A stretch of DNA of 24,212 bases from Streptomyces roseochromogenus subsp. oscitans DS 12.976 (GTDB taxonomy: Bacteria; Actinomycetota; Actinomycetes; Streptomycetales; Streptomycetaceae), in contig NZ_CM002285.1 in NCBI RefSeq assembly GCF_000497445.1, forward strand, positions 3,698,816 through 3,723,027, in the 5' to 3' direction. The notes beneath the pieces are model-generated. The model was given only the letters and a program-made list of their open reading frames with translations. It had not been told where the DNA came from and did no database searches. This document shows positions 15,910-24,212 of the stretch, one piece after another (within the stretch, counting starts at the first letter, position 1; each line of letters begins with the position of its first letter). A program made the position numbers and the translations under genes.

Positions 15910-18900
15910 CTCGTGTGGCTCCTTCGCGGCGTCCGCCCGGCGGGGCGGGAGGGGAACATACGGCGTTCGGCGTCGGTCAGGATGTCGACGGATCCGATCC
16001 GGCGGGCCGGATCGGCGACCACGGCGGCGAGGAAGCGGGTGAACCGCTGTGTCAGCGCGTGCGCGGTCTCCTCCTCGAACAGGTCGGTGCGGTACTGGAG
16101 CCTGCCCTCGATCGGTCCGGCCTCGGTCTCGGCCAGCTGGAACGTGAGGTCGAACTTCACCGACGGCAGGGCCACGGGAAGCGGCGTGGCCCGGACGCCG
16201 GGCAGCCGGAGGGCGGCGGGAGGCGTGTTGCGCAGCGAGAGCATCGTCTGGAACAGAGGGTGGTGCGCGGGACTGCGTGTCGGCCGTGTCGCCTCGACCA
16301 CCTGGTCGAACCCGATGTCCTGCTGGGCGTAGTCGGCGAGGTCGGCGTCCCGCACGGAGGCCAGCAGATCGGCGAAGGCGGGGTTGCCCGAGGTATCGGT
16401 GCGCAGCACCAGGCTGTTCACGAAACAGCCGACGATGTCCTCGTACGACGGATGCGTGCGCCCGGCCACCACGGCTCCGATCGGTACGTCGGTGCCGGCG
16501 CCGAGCCGGGTGAGCAGGGCCGCCAGCGCGGCGTGCAGCACCATGAACAGGCTCGCGCCGGCCCCTGCCGCGACCGTTCGGGCGCGGGAGGCGGTCTCGG
16601 CGTCCAGGGTGAAGCGGGCCTCGGCCCCCTCGGCGTTCGCCACGGCCGGCCGCGGCCGGTCCACGGGCAGGTCGACACAGTCCGGGAGGCCGTTCAGGCG
16701 CTCCCGCCAGTAGCCGATCTGCCCCGTGAGGTCTCTCGCCCGCTCGCGCAGCGCGTACTCGCTGTACGGCGTGACCGGCTCCCAGTCGGGTGCCCGGCCT
16801 CCGCCGCGGGCGTCGTAGGCCGTGCTCAGGTCACGTGCGAGCAGGCCGAGCGACCACCCGTCCAGCGCGATGTGGTGGGCCGCCACGAGCAGCACGGCGT
16901 CGTCGGGGCCGGTCTCGAACAACACCGCGCGCACGGGCGGTCGTTCGGCCAGCTGCCAGCCGGTGCCGAGTTCCGCGCGGATGGCCTCGTCGAGTGCGGC
17001 CGGGTCGATCCCGCGGACCGACAGGTCCGGCACCTGGTCGGTGATCCGCTGGCGCGGCTCGCCGTCGATCTCCGGATAGACGGTGCGCAGCGCCTCGTGC
17101 CGTGCGGCCGTGTCGGCGAGGGCCGCACGGAGGAGGCCGTGGTCGACGTGTCCGGTGAGCCGGACCGCCCACGGCACCGTGTAGCTCGGGCCCGCCAGCT
17201 TGTCGATGAACCACAGTCTGCGCTGGCCCGGTGAGAGCGGGATCGTGTCCCGGTCGAGGACGGCGGGGACCGGAGCGGGGACCGTCCCGGAGGGCAGCGC
17301 CGCCGCGAGAGCGGACACCGTCGGGTGATCGAACAGCGTGCGCAGCGTGACGTCGGTGCCGAGTGCCACGCGCACCCGGGCGATCACCTGGGTGGCGGAC
17401 AGCGAGTGCCCGCCGAGCTCGAAGAAGTCGTCGTCCAGGCCTACGTCGGTGATGCCCAGGGCGTCCCGGAACGCCTGCTGTACGGCCGCCTCGCGCTCGT
17501 CCCGCGGGGTGCTGGAACCCGCCGGGCCCGCCGAGCCGCGGAAGTCGGGGGCGGGCAGCGCCGCCCGATCGAGTTTGCCGTTCGGGTTGAGCGGCAGCTC
17601 GTCGAGGGGTACGAAGGCGGCGGGGACCAGGTGCCGGGGCAGCGCCCCGGTGGCATGGGCCCGGACCTCACCGCCGGAGGCCGTGCCCACCACGTAGGCG
17701 ACGAGCTGTTTCTGGCCCGTGGCGTCCTCACGGGCCACTACGGCGACGGCGGTGACGCCGGGGCAGCATGCCAGCACAGCCTCGATCTCACCCGGTTCGA
17801 CACGGAAGCCGCGGATCTTCACCTGGTCGTCCACGCGGCCCAGGTAGTCGAGGTCACCGTCCGGGGTGCGGCGTACGAGGTCGCCGGTGCGGTACATACG
17901 CTCGCCGGGCCGGCCGAAGGGGTCGGCGAGGAACCGCTGGGCGGTCAGCGCGGGCCGGCCCAGATAGCCGTCGGCGACGCCCGCTCCGGCCAGGTACAGC
18001 TCGCCCTCGGTGCCCGGCGGGACCGGCCGCAGCACGGAGTCGAGGACGTAGGCGCGGCGAGCGGCGAGCGGCCGTCCGATCAGGGGTCTGGCCGTCGGGT
18101 CGTCCGGGGCGCGCCAGGCCGTGGCATAGACCGTGGCCTCCGTCGGCCCGTAGAGGTTGAGGATCTCGGACTCCGGGAGGCGCTCGCGGAGTTTGGCGAC
18201 CAGAGCGGCCGGCAGTGCCTCGCCCGCGAGGACGACCGTCCCGGCGGCGAACGGCGTGGCGGTCTGCTGGAGCAGGCCGGCCACGGCGGAGGGCACCCCG
18301 CTGAGCAGGCTGCCCTTCCAGGGGCGTTCCGCCAGAGCCAGCAGGTTCGGCACCAGTTCCACCGTGCCGCCCGCCGCGAGCGGGGCGAACAGCTCGAACA
18401 CGGACACGTCGAAGTTCAACGAGGTCGCGGCCAGGACGTGGCGCAGCCGGTGGGTGCCGAGCTCGGTGACAGCCCAGTGCACGAACTCGGCCATCGCGGC
18501 GGCGGAGACCACGACGCCCTTGGGGGTGCCGGTGGAGCCGGAGGTGTAGATGACGTAGGCGGCGGCTCCAGGAGGGGTGGGGGTGGGAGTGACGGCGGTG
18601 GCCGGAGCCTTCCCGTCGTGCCCGTCCTTCCCGTCCTGCCTGTCGTGCTCGTCGTGCTCGTCGTGCTCGTCCAGGGAGAGCGTGGGAACCAGTGTCTCCA
18701 GCCGTCCGGTGCCGTCCGTCAGCAGCAGGACGGGGGCAGCGTCCCGCAGCATGAAGCGGATGCGGTCGTCGGGGTAGGCGGGGTCCACGGGCAGGTAGGC
18801 GGCGCCGGTCTTCAGCACGGCCAGCAGGGCGACCGGCAGTCGGGTCGTACGGGCCAGCGAGAGAGCCACGAGGGTGCCCGGCCGGGCGCCGCGAGCCCGC

Positions 18901-20354
18901 AGCCGGTCGGCGAGTCGCCCGGCCCGCTCGTCCAGCTCGCGGTAGGTCAGGCTGCCGTCGCCGCTGATGACGGCGACGGCGTCGGGTGTCTCGGCGACAC
19001 GCGCGGCGATCGAGGCGTGCACCCCGGGCACCCGCCGGCGCTCCTCGGCCGGCGGCACCGGCGGCGGGAGCACAACCTCGCCGGAGGTACCCAGTGGGGC
19101 GGTGGCGACCGGGGTGCCCTGGGCGAGGGCCGCCAGAAAGGCCGGGAAGCGCCGGCTGTGGCCGACCAGATCCGACGGCGTGTACAACGCGGGGTTGGCA
19201 TCGAGGTCGATCCGGACCCGGTCCCGGGCCGCCCGGTCGGTCACGCAGGAGAAGGACAGGTCGAAGACCGGCCCGTGCGCGAGGCCGTGCACGGTCGCCG
19301 GATGCTCCCCGAAGCGCAGATCGCGGTGGAACGGCAGGATGTTCACCAGGGGGCCGAAGACGGCGTCGCCGGTGCGCAGGTCGCGGCGCAGGTGCTCGAA
19401 CCGGTACCGCTGGCGACGCAGCGAGCGCCACACCGAACCGGCGACCTCGGCCGTCAGCTCCGGCAGGGTCCGGGCCCCGTCCACCCGCACCCGCAACGGC
19501 ACGATGTTCGACGCCGTGCCGGCGAAGGCCTGGGCCGCCGCGCCGGTCCGGCCCGGGGTCGGCAGACCGAGCACCACGTCGCGTGCCCCGGTCGTGCGGG
19601 AGAGGTAGGCGGCGACACCCGCGATCAGGGCCGGGGAGAAGTGCGCGGCGCTGTCCCCGGCGGCACGGACCAGGCCGTCCGCGGTGTCCGAGGGCAGCAC
19701 CAGGGTGCGGCGGTGGAACTCGCCGGGCACGGATGCCGTCCGGCCGGCGATCGTCGGCGGCGGCGCGGGCAGACCGCGCAGATGCTCCAGCCAGTAGGCG
19801 CGGTCCGCGTCCCGGGCCGGAGAGCCGGCGTAGCCGGCGTCCGCCTCGAGCATGGCCCGCTGGCTAGTGAACCGCTGGGCGGGCAGGTCCGGTCGTGCGT
19901 ACAGCTCAGCCACCCGCCGGGTGACCAAGGCATGCCCGTAGCCGTCCATCACGATGTGGTGCGCCCGCTGGTACCACAGGAACCGGCGCGGCCCCAGGAC
20001 GAACAGCGCCTGGGTGAACAGCGGGCCGCGGGAGAGAGCGACCGGGCGGGCGAGGTCGGCGGCCATGTGGGCATGTGCCGCGGCACGGGGGTCGTCGGCG
20101 CTCTGCAGGTCGGTGACCTCCACGCGCCACGCGGAGGTGTCGGCGGTCAGTACGGGGCCGTGCGGCCCGTCGGCGAAGGTCACCCGCAGGGTGCCGGTCT
20201 CCTCGACCGCCCGGTGTACGGCGGCCACGAAGGCCGGCACGTCCACGGGTCCGTCGATGTCGACGTACTGAGCACCCTGGTAACCCGTTCCCGACGGGTC
20301 GAGTTGGTGCGCGTACCAGATGCCGAGCTGCGCGTCGGTCAGCGGCTGCGTCAT
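15906..20354 (-). CDS. Non-ribosomal peptide synthetase, C-A-T-C
   Basis: The 1482-aa enzyme has four domains. C1 (about 5-430) has HHIVMDG at 132-138. A (about 440-935) has [11 protein letters not shown] ending at 613, FDVSVFEL from 648, [18 protein letters not shown] and the catalytic Lys927 in NGKLDR. T has Ser984 in LGGHSL for phosphopantetheine. C2 (about 1040-1470) has HHIALDG at 1160-1166. Hand alignment to PheA gives the specificity code D-V-F-S-V-A-L-V-Y-K, which I cannot assign. The protein ends at the linker that normally joins C to the next A domain, so the acceptor for C2 must come in trans. C1 probably accepts the prolyl-derived unit from the separate carrier protein. AGGGGAG lies 2 nt before the ATG; ACAD stop is 6 bp upstream. 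An unusual D-x-x repeat precedes the A-domain P-loop. Confidence 0.95.
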   Translation of the reverse strand: MTQPLTDAQLGIWYAHQLDPSGTGYQGAQYVDIDGPVDVPAFVAAVHRAVEETGTLRVTFADGPHGPVLTADTSAWRVEVTDLQSADDPRAAAHAHMAADLARPVALSRGPLFTQALFVLGPRRFLWYQRAHHIVMDGYGHALVTRRVAELYARPDLPAQRFTSQRAMLEADAGYAGSPARDADRAYWLEHLRGLPAPPPTIAGRTASVPGEFHRRTLVLPSDTADGLVRAAGDSAAHFSPALIAGVAAYLSRTTGARDVVLGLPTPGRTGAAAQAFAGTASNIVPLRVRVDGARTLPELTAEVAGSVWRSLRRQRYRFEHLRRDLRTGDAVFGPLVNILPFHRDLRFGEHPATVHGLAHGPVFDLSFSCVTDRAARDRVRIDLDANPALYTPSDLVGHSRRFPAFLAALAQGTPVATAPLGTSGEVVLPPPVPPAEERRRVPGVHASIAARVAETPDAVAVISGDGSLTYRELDERAGRLADRLRARGARPGTLVALSLARTTRLPVALLAVLKTGAAYLPVDPAYPDDRIRFMLRDAAPVLLLTDGTGRLETLVPTLSLDEHDEHDEHDRQDGKDGHDGKAPATAVTPTPTPPGAAAYVIYTSGSTGTPKGVVVSAAAMAEFVHWAVTELGTHRLRHVLAATSLNFDVSVFELFAPLAAGGTVELVPNLLALAERPWKGSLLSGVPSAVAGLLQQTATPFAAGTVVLAGEALPAALVAKLRERLPESEILNLYGPTEATVYATAWRAPDDPTARPLIGRPLAARRAYVLDSVLRPVPPGTEGELYLAGAGVADGYLGRPALTAQRFLADPFGRPGERMYRTGDLVRRTPDGDLDYLGRVDDQVKIRGFRVEPGEIEAVLACCPGVTAVAVVAREDATGQKQLVAYVVGTASGGEVRAHATGALPRHLVPAAFVPLDELPLNPNGKLDRAALPAPDFRGSAGPAGSSTPRDEREAAVQQAFRDALGITDVGLDDDFFELGGHSLSATQVIARVRVALGTDVTLRTLFDHPTVSALAAALPSGTVPAPVPAVLDRDTIPLSPGQRRLWFIDKLAGPSYTVPWAVRLTGHVDHGLLRAALADTAARHEALRTVYPEIDGEPRQRITDQVPDLSVRGIDPAALDEAIRAELGTGWQLAERPPVRAVLFETGPDDAVLLVAAHHIALDGWSLGLLARDLSTAYDARGGGRAPDWEPVTPYSEYALRERARDLTGQIGYWRERLNGLPDCVDLPVDRPRPAVANAEGAEARFTLDAETASRARTVAAGAGASLFMVLHAALAALLTRLGAGTDVPIGAVVAGRTHPSYEDIVGCFVNSLVLRTDTSGNPAFADLLASVRDADLADYAQQDIGFDQVVEATRPTRSPAHHPLFQTMLSLRNTPPAALRLPGVRATPLPVALPSVKFDLTFQLAETEAGPIEGRLQYRTDLFEEETAHALTQRFTRFLAAVVADPARRIGSVDILTDAERRMFPSRPAGRTPRRSHTR
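18610..18672. repeat. Seven degenerate 9-bp tandem repeats inside the NRPS gene
   Basis: Seven 9-bp units of the form t-k-c-y-c-g-t-c-s run from 18610 to 18672, three of them almost identical. They encode seven consecutive D-x-x triplets, residues 562-582 of the synthetase: DEH three times, then [12 protein letters not shown]. The tract lies in the linker about 18 residues before the adenylation P-loop motif, where family members usually have a short variable loop. Confidence 0.95.
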
Positions 20355-20360
20355 GCTCCC

Positions 20361-21545
20361 CTACCAGTCGAAGGCGCGGGCGTCGGCCAGGTTGACGCCG
20401 AGCGCGGTCTTGCCGACGTAGGCGAGGCACTCGTCGGGCTTGGCGGGCATCACGGAACAGAACGGCGCCTCGCGCAGATACCGCTGCAACGGCCGGCGCC
20501 GGTCGAGCGCGGCGGTGCCGACCAGCTGCGGGGCGCTCGCCACCAGGTCCGCGAGCAGCTCCCCCACGGCGTACTTCGCCGCGTGCACACCGGCGTTGGT
20601 CCCTTGCGTCCCACGGGCCATGTCGACCTCGGCGCAGGCCGCGTAGGTGAGGGCGCGGGCCGCGGTCAGCCGGATCGACAGCCTGCCCAGCTCCCGGACG
20701 ACCACCGGCGAGGCGGCGCGGGCCGGGCTGGTGCGCACACTCTCCGTGAGTTCGCGCAGGATCGCCCCGGCGAGTCCCAGGTAGGCACCGGTGTAGCCGG
20801 ACACCATCCAGTGCGGCTCGCGGACCAGCTTGAACAGGGACATGCCCTCGACACCGAGGAAGAGCCGCTCGCGCCCGACGCGGACCCCGTCCAGTGTCAT
20901 ACCGGCCGTGTGGGTGCCGGCCAGGGCCTGGCCCGGCCAGGGGGTACCGAAGGCGACGCCCTCGTCGGTGGCGGCCACGACGAAGTGGGACACCTCGTTC
21001 TCGGCTTCCTCGGCGGCGTCCCGTGCGGCGACGACGTAGTAGTCGGCCACGCCGGCGAGGGACACGAAGGACTTCTGCCCCTCGAGCACGTAACCGCCGT
21101 CGTTGCGCCGGTAGGTGGTGCGAACTCCGCGCAGCTTGGCACCGCTGCCCGCCTCGGACGTGGCCGAGGCGAACATGCGGTCGTGTTCGGTGATCTCCCG
21201 GAACGCCCAGTCGGCGAAGGACCGCCCTGCCGTGCCGAGCCGCCCTCCGGCGGCCTCGCAGAGCGCCCCGATCGACACGTTGTGCATGTTCAGGGCTAGC
21301 GCCGTGGCCGCGTCCCGGGCGCCGAGGACCTCCAGGATCCGGGTGTACTGCGCGAACGAGAGACCGTCGCCGCCGGAGTCCCGTGGCACGAGCAGGCGCA
21401 GCAGCCCGGCGTCCTTGAGCAGCTTCAGGCCGGCCGTGCCGTCCGTGGCCCCCGTGTCCACGTCGGCCGCCAGCGGGGCCAGGGACTCGGTGAGCGCGGT
21501 GGCCCGGTCGAGGAGTTCGGCGGGGACCGCGGGTTCCACTGCCAT
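20361..21545 (-). CDS. Acyl-CoA dehydrogenase-like flavoprotein, atypical active site
   Basis: The 394-aa protein has the family layout. A helical N-terminal domain (PRDSGGDGLSF near 54) is followed by a middle beta domain (ATSEAGSGAKLRG at 128-140, EGQKSFVSLAGVADYYVVA at 155-173, TLDGVRVGRERLF). The C-terminal helical bundle ends PLQRYLREAPFCSVMPAKPDECLAYVGKTALG. Neither usual catalytic glutamate is present: the helix-G position (about residue 247, WMVSGYTG) and the C-terminal position (near 366) both lack Glu. It may be a desaturase with another base, a flavin monooxygenase-like member, or a partner of the adjacent enzyme. The likely substrate is a carrier-bound aminoacyl group. Its ATG shares one base with the upstream stop codon. 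Confidence 0.85.
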   Translation of the reverse strand: MAVEPAVPAELLDRATALTESLAPLAADVDTGATDGTAGLKLLKDAGLLRLLVPRDSGGDGLSFAQYTRILEVLGARDAATALALNMHNVSIGALCEAAGGRLGTAGRSFADWAFREITEHDRMFASATSEAGSGAKLRGVRTTYRRNDGGYVLEGQKSFVSLAGVADYYVVAARDAAEEAENEVSHFVVAATDEGVAFGTPWPGQALAGTHTAGMTLDGVRVGRERLFLGVEGMSLFKLVREPHWMVSGYTGAYLGLAGAILRELTESVRTSPARAASPVVVRELGRLSIRLTAARALTYAACAEVDMARGTQGTNAGVHAAKYAVGELLADLVASAPQLVGTAALDRRRPLQRYLREAPFCSVMPAKPDECLAYVGKTALGVNLADARAFDW

Positions 21546-22660
21546 CAGTGATTCCCCACCGGCAGGCCGAGGCCGCGGGCCACGGAGACGCGCAGCAGAT
21601 CGTTCGGGCCGGCGTACACCGACCCGGCGAGGGCGCTGGCCAGGTCCGCGAAGCCGTCCCGGTCCCGGATGAAAGCACGTACCCCGGCGAGCATGCCGGC
21701 GGTCTCGGCGAGGTGCAGATGGTCCTCGGTGACGGAGATCTTGACCATGGCGGCCTCGTTCGCCAAGTGCCGGACGGCGGTGCCCCCGTCGATCCGGCGG
21801 GCCATCCCGTAGATCAGCTCGCGGGACCGGTGCACCCGGATCGCCATGTCGGCGACCCGGCCCGCGACCTGGTGGCTGGCTCCCATCGGGCGGTCGAACT
21901 GGCGGCGGGTGGCGGCCCATTGGACCGTCTCCTCCAGCAGCCGGCGCATGGGGCCGAGCGCATACGACAGCAGCAGTGCCCGCTCGCAGGTGGTCGTGGC
22001 GGCCATCACCATGAGGCCGGCGCCCTCGCGCAGCACCAGCCGGTCGGCCGGCACGGTGACGTCGTCGAAGGTGAGCGAGCCCATCGGGACGCCGGGCAGG
22101 GCGCTCTTGTCCTCCGGCGCGCCCCGGGTGACGCCGGGCGAGTCGAGGTCCACGAGGAACGCCGACAGGGCGAACGGGGAGCGTCCTTCGCCGGTTCTGG
22201 CGAAGACGAGACCGCGATCGGCGACGGGGGCCGCGGTGATGAAGGACTTACGGCCGGAAAGACGGTAGGAGCCGTCGGGCAGCCGGGTCGCGGTGGTGGT
22301 ACCGGACAGCGGGTCGCTGCCGCCGCCCTCCTCCGTCGAGGCGTGGCACAGCAGCAGCTCACCGGTGGCGGTGCCGTCCAGCAGCCCGAGCTGCCCGGAC
22401 GACAGCAGCATGCGCAGCGGCATCTGGATGCCGAACAGCTGGGAGGCGGCGCCGTAGCACAGGCCCGGGTCGATGCCGCCGAGGCCGAGCCCCTCGAACC
22501 TGGCCACGGCCTCGGTGACCCAGCCGTCGCCGCCTTCGTGCAGCACTCCCAGCCCGGCCAGCTCCCGCCAGTGGGCGCGGAAGCCGTCCCGCCCCGTGAA
22601 CGCCGGCAGGGTGCCGGCCAGTTCACGGAACTTGCCGACGACCACTTCCTGTTCGTACAT
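21545..22660 (-). CDS. Prolyl-carrier-protein dehydrogenase-like flavoprotein
   Basis: The 371-aa protein starts MYEQEVVVGKFRELAG; GGGGGAGAG precedes this ATG, and a longer open frame overlaps the carrier gene. It resembles PltE/RedW-type FAD enzymes that oxidise L-prolyl-S-carrier protein to pyrrolyl-2-carboxyl. Matching blocks are DGSYRLSGRKSFITAAPVAD at 129-148, LTFDDVTVPADRL at 196-208 and the FAD-contact RRQFDRPMGASHQVAGRVADM at 252-272. Glu226 (TCERA) sits where isovaleryl-CoA-type dehydrogenases keep their base, while the C-terminal Glu of medium-chain enzymes is Ala350, as expected for this subgroup. It lies 17 bp after the carrier gene. Substrate assignment is inferred from motif and context. 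Confidence 0.85.
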   Translation of the reverse strand: MYEQEVVVGKFRELAGTLPAFTGRDGFRAHWRELAGLGVLHEGGDGWVTEAVARFEGLGLGGIDPGLCYGAASQLFGIQMPLRMLLSSGQLGLLDGTATGELLLCHASTEEGGGSDPLSGTTTATRLPDGSYRLSGRKSFITAAPVADRGLVFARTGEGRSPFALSAFLVDLDSPGVTRGAPEDKSALPGVPMGSLTFDDVTVPADRLVLREGAGLMVMAATTTCERALLLSYALGPMRRLLEETVQWAATRRQFDRPMGASHQVAGRVADMAIRVHRSRELIYGMARRIDGGTAVRHLANEAAMVKISVTEDHLHLAETAGMLAGVRAFIRDRDGFADLASALAGSVYAGPNDLLRVSVARGLGLPVGNH

Positions 22661-22677
22661 GTGCTCTCCCCCGGTGA

Positions 22678-22956
22678 TCAGACGGTCTGCGCGCGCAGCG
22701 ACGAGACGAGCTCCCACAGATGGGCGGGCGTGCGGAAGTTCGCGGCGACGATCTCCTCTTCCGGGATGCTGATCCCGCAGCGCTGCTCGATCTCCACCAC
22801 GAGGGTGAGGACGCTCATCGAGTCGAGCAGGCCGGTGTCGAGCAGCCGCAGGTCAGGGGTGACCTCGAAGCCGGCGTCCTGGACGGCGAGCGGGGAGAGC
22901 GGGGACGCGGCGTACTCCTGGATCAGGGCGCACAGGTCGTCGACGGATTGCATCAT
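22678..22956 (-). CDS. Stand-alone peptidyl carrier protein
   Basis: The 92-aa acidic protein has the carrier fold with the attachment motif DTGLLDSMSVLTLV, giving Ser46 for phosphopantetheine. It resembles PltL/RedO, the carriers that hold proline during oxidation to pyrrole. Length is normal for a free-standing carrier. The ATG overlaps the adenylation gene's stop by 4 bp (ATGA); a second ATG directly follows. Its likely partners are the upstream adenylating enzyme, the downstream dehydrogenase and the C1 domain of the NRPS. Confidence 0.92.
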   Translation of the reverse strand: MMQSVDDLCALIQEYAASPLSPLAVQDAGFEVTPDLRLLDTGLLDSMSVLTLVVEIEQRCGISIPEEEIVAANFRTPAHLWELVSSLRAQTV

Positions 22957-24212
22957 GCTCCTTCGGTGCTGGCGAGCTCGGCAAGCTCGCGTCGGTCGAC
23001 CTTTCCGTGCCCGCTCACCGGCAGGCGGTCGGTCAGGACAATGCGGTCGGGCAGCATCCGGCGCGGCAGCACGCCGGCCAGTGCGGTCAGGACCTGGCGC
23101 TCGTTCGTGGCGCCGACCACGTAGGCCCAGATCTCGCCCTCGTGCGCTCCCCGCTTGGCGACGACGGCGCAGGCCTCCGCGGCGACGGTCTCGCGCAGGG
23201 CGCTCTCGACGTCCCGCAGGTCGATGCGGTGGCCGCGGCGCTTGACCTGGTCGTCGGCGCGGCCGAGCAACAAGAGCCGGCCGTCGTCGTCGGTCTCGGC
23301 GAGGTCACCGGTGGGGTAGGCGCGGCGTGTGACGCCGTCGTCGAAGCGGACCTCGCGGGCGGGGTCGCGCAGTTGGCCGTCCACCAGGTAGCCGCGCAGC
23401 ACGGTCGGTCCGGCGACATGCAGTTCGCCGCGCCGGGCGGGGTCGCCGTCCGGGTCCAGGACCACGGTGTGCACGCCGTCGACGGCCCGTCCGATCGGCA
23501 CCGTGGCCCCGACCGTGCTGCCGGGCGGGAAGTGGGCGGCCGTGCACACGTTGGTCTCGGTGGGGCCGTACAGGTTGTGGCAGGAGGCGCCGGGGAACTC
23601 GGCGAGGTACCAGGCGAGCAGATCCGGCGGCAGCGGCTCGCCCGCGAAGGCGAACAACCTCAGCCGGGGCGCGCTCCCCCCGGTGAGCAGTCCCGTCTTG
23701 CGCAGCAGCCGGTACAGCGTGGGCACCGCGTACAGGACGGAGATCTCGTGCTCGCGCAGCCAGCCCGCGACCTCGGCCGGGAACGCGGTGAGCCGCTCGG
23801 GCATGAGGTGCACGGCCGCGCCCGCCAGAGCGGAGGAGTACAGGTCGAACGTGCTGAGGTCGAAGGTGAGCGCGGCCTGGGCGCCGACCCGGTCCTGGGC
23901 GCGCAGCCCGAGGGTGCGGGCGGCCCAGTCGGCGAAGTGCAGAACGTTCTCGTGGGACAGCAGCACGCCCTTGGGCGTACCGGTGCTGCCGGAGGTGGAG
24001 AAGATGTAGCCGCCGTCGAGTGCCAGGTCACCGGCGGTCTCGTCGGCGACCGGCAGCAGCACGAGGCTGTCCAGTTCGCTGCCCGCGGCGGCGCGGCCCA
24101 GCAGGGCGGCGGCCTCGGTCGCCCGAGCGGGGACCGTGGTGGCCAGGAAGTGCAGCCCGCTGCCGCGCACGGTGCGGGCGAGCCGGGCCGGCGGGTCGGC
24201 GGGATCGAGCGG
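22953..24212 (-). CDS. Stand-alone adenylation enzyme, probable L-prolyl-carrier ligase (5' end missing)
   Basis: At least 419 residues are visible; the frame runs off the right edge, reading P-L-D-P-A-D-P-P-A-R at the boundary, so roughly 80-100 N-terminal residues are missing. Motifs in order: [14 protein letters not shown] (A3), LTFDLSTFDL (A4), NLYGPTETNVCTA (A5), YPTGDLAETDDDGRLLLLGRADDQVKRRGHRIDL (A7/A8) and the catalytic Lys in HGKVDR (A10). Hand alignment to PheA gives D-L-F-Y-A-A-L-V-C-K, very close to the DLxYxALVCK pattern I recall for proline ligases of pyrrole pathways (PltF, RedM, CloN4). It should make prolyl-AMP and load the adjacent carrier. Residue 299 is the one doubtful position. 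Confidence 0.9.
   Translation of the reverse strand, partial: PLDPADPPARLARTVRGSGLHFLATTVPARATEAAALLGRAAAGSELDSLVLLPVADETAGDLALDGGYIFSTSGSTGTPKGVLLSHENVLHFADWAARTLGLRAQDRVGAQAALTFDLSTFDLYSSALAGAAVHLMPERLTAFPAEVAGWLREHEISVLYAVPTLYRLLRKTGLLTGGSAPRLRLFAFAGEPLPPDLLAWYLAEFPGASCHNLYGPTETNVCTAAHFPPGSTVGATVPIGRAVDGVHTVVLDPDGDPARRGELHVAGPTVLRGYLVDGQLRDPAREVRFDDGVTRRAYPTGDLAETDDDGRLLLLGRADDQVKRRGHRIDLRDVESALRETVAAEACAVVAKRGAHEGEIWAYVVGATNERQVLTALAGVLPRRMLPDRIVLTDRLPVSGHGKVDRRELAELASTEGA

Noticed and set aside
17325..21299. Plus-strand open frame of 1324 aa opposite the NRPS and dehydrogenase genes
   Set aside because: It is the antisense of clearly coding sequence in high-GC DNA, is rich in Gly/Arg/Gln/Val without any recognisable domain, and has no start context.
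20361..22660. Dehydrogenases as ordinary fatty-acid beta-oxidation genes
   Set aside because: They are locked between carrier protein and NRPS genes by overlapping stops and starts, and both lack the usual C-terminal catalytic glutamate.
21548..23245. Plus-strand open frame of 565 aa opposite the carrier and dehydrogenase genes
   Set aside because: Composition is biased and no family is recognisable; the minus-strand genes explain the region fully.

Overview
The window is high-GC DNA from an actinomycete, almost certainly a Streptomyces. The evidence is the GC-rich third codon positions, frequent GTG starts, and ribosomal protein sequences and lengths typical of that genus (L23 with a long N-terminal extension, 37-aa L36, 61-aa S14, S3 with an acidic/Ala-Pro tail). 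Every gene I accept is on the minus strand, so transcription runs from high to low coordinates.

Right part (24212 to 15169): six tightly packed genes of a specialised-metabolite cluster that continues beyond the window edge. In transcription order they are a stand-alone adenylation enzyme (5' end cut off) with a proline-type specificity code, a stand-alone peptidyl carrier protein, two acyl-CoA-dehydrogenase-family flavoproteins, a C-A-T-C non-ribosomal peptide synthetase that stops at the end of its second C domain, and a type II thioesterase. Junctions are 4-bp or 1-bp overlaps or gaps of 6 to 17 bp, so this looks like one operon. The first three genes match the route that loads L-proline on a carrier protein and oxidises it to pyrrole-2-carboxyl (as in PltF/PltL/PltE or RedM/RedO/RedW). 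The NRPS would couple that unit to one more amino acid and then to an acceptor supplied in trans. The second flavoprotein, which lacks a recognisable catalytic base, and the NRPS that ends in a C domain are the unusual parts. I do not recognise the product.

Middle junction (15168 to 14724): about 445 bp without a gene. It holds a GC-rich hairpin directly after the thioesterase stop, a good TTGACC-N16-TATTCT promoter abutting it, and a leader of roughly 380 nt before rpsJ.

Left part (14723 to 1): the S10-spc-alpha ribosomal protein super-operon in canonical order: rpsJ, rplC, rplD, rplW, rplB, rpsS, rplV, rpsC, rplP, rpmC, rpsQ; rplN, rplX, rplE, rpsN, rpsH, rplF, rplR, rpsE, rpmD, rplO; secY, adk, map; infA, rpmJ, rpsM, rpsK; and the first codons of rpoA at the left edge. 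The genes encode the ribosomal core, the SecY translocon channel, adenylate kinase, methionine aminopeptidase and IF-1. Several longer spacers (rpsQ-rplN, rpsN-rpsH, rplO-secY, adk-map, rpsK-rpoA) carry inverted repeats that probably partition the super-operon into transcription or processing units.

No tRNA, rRNA, CRISPR array, insertion sequence or phage gene was seen. Functional statements rest on reading motifs by eye; no database search was possible.
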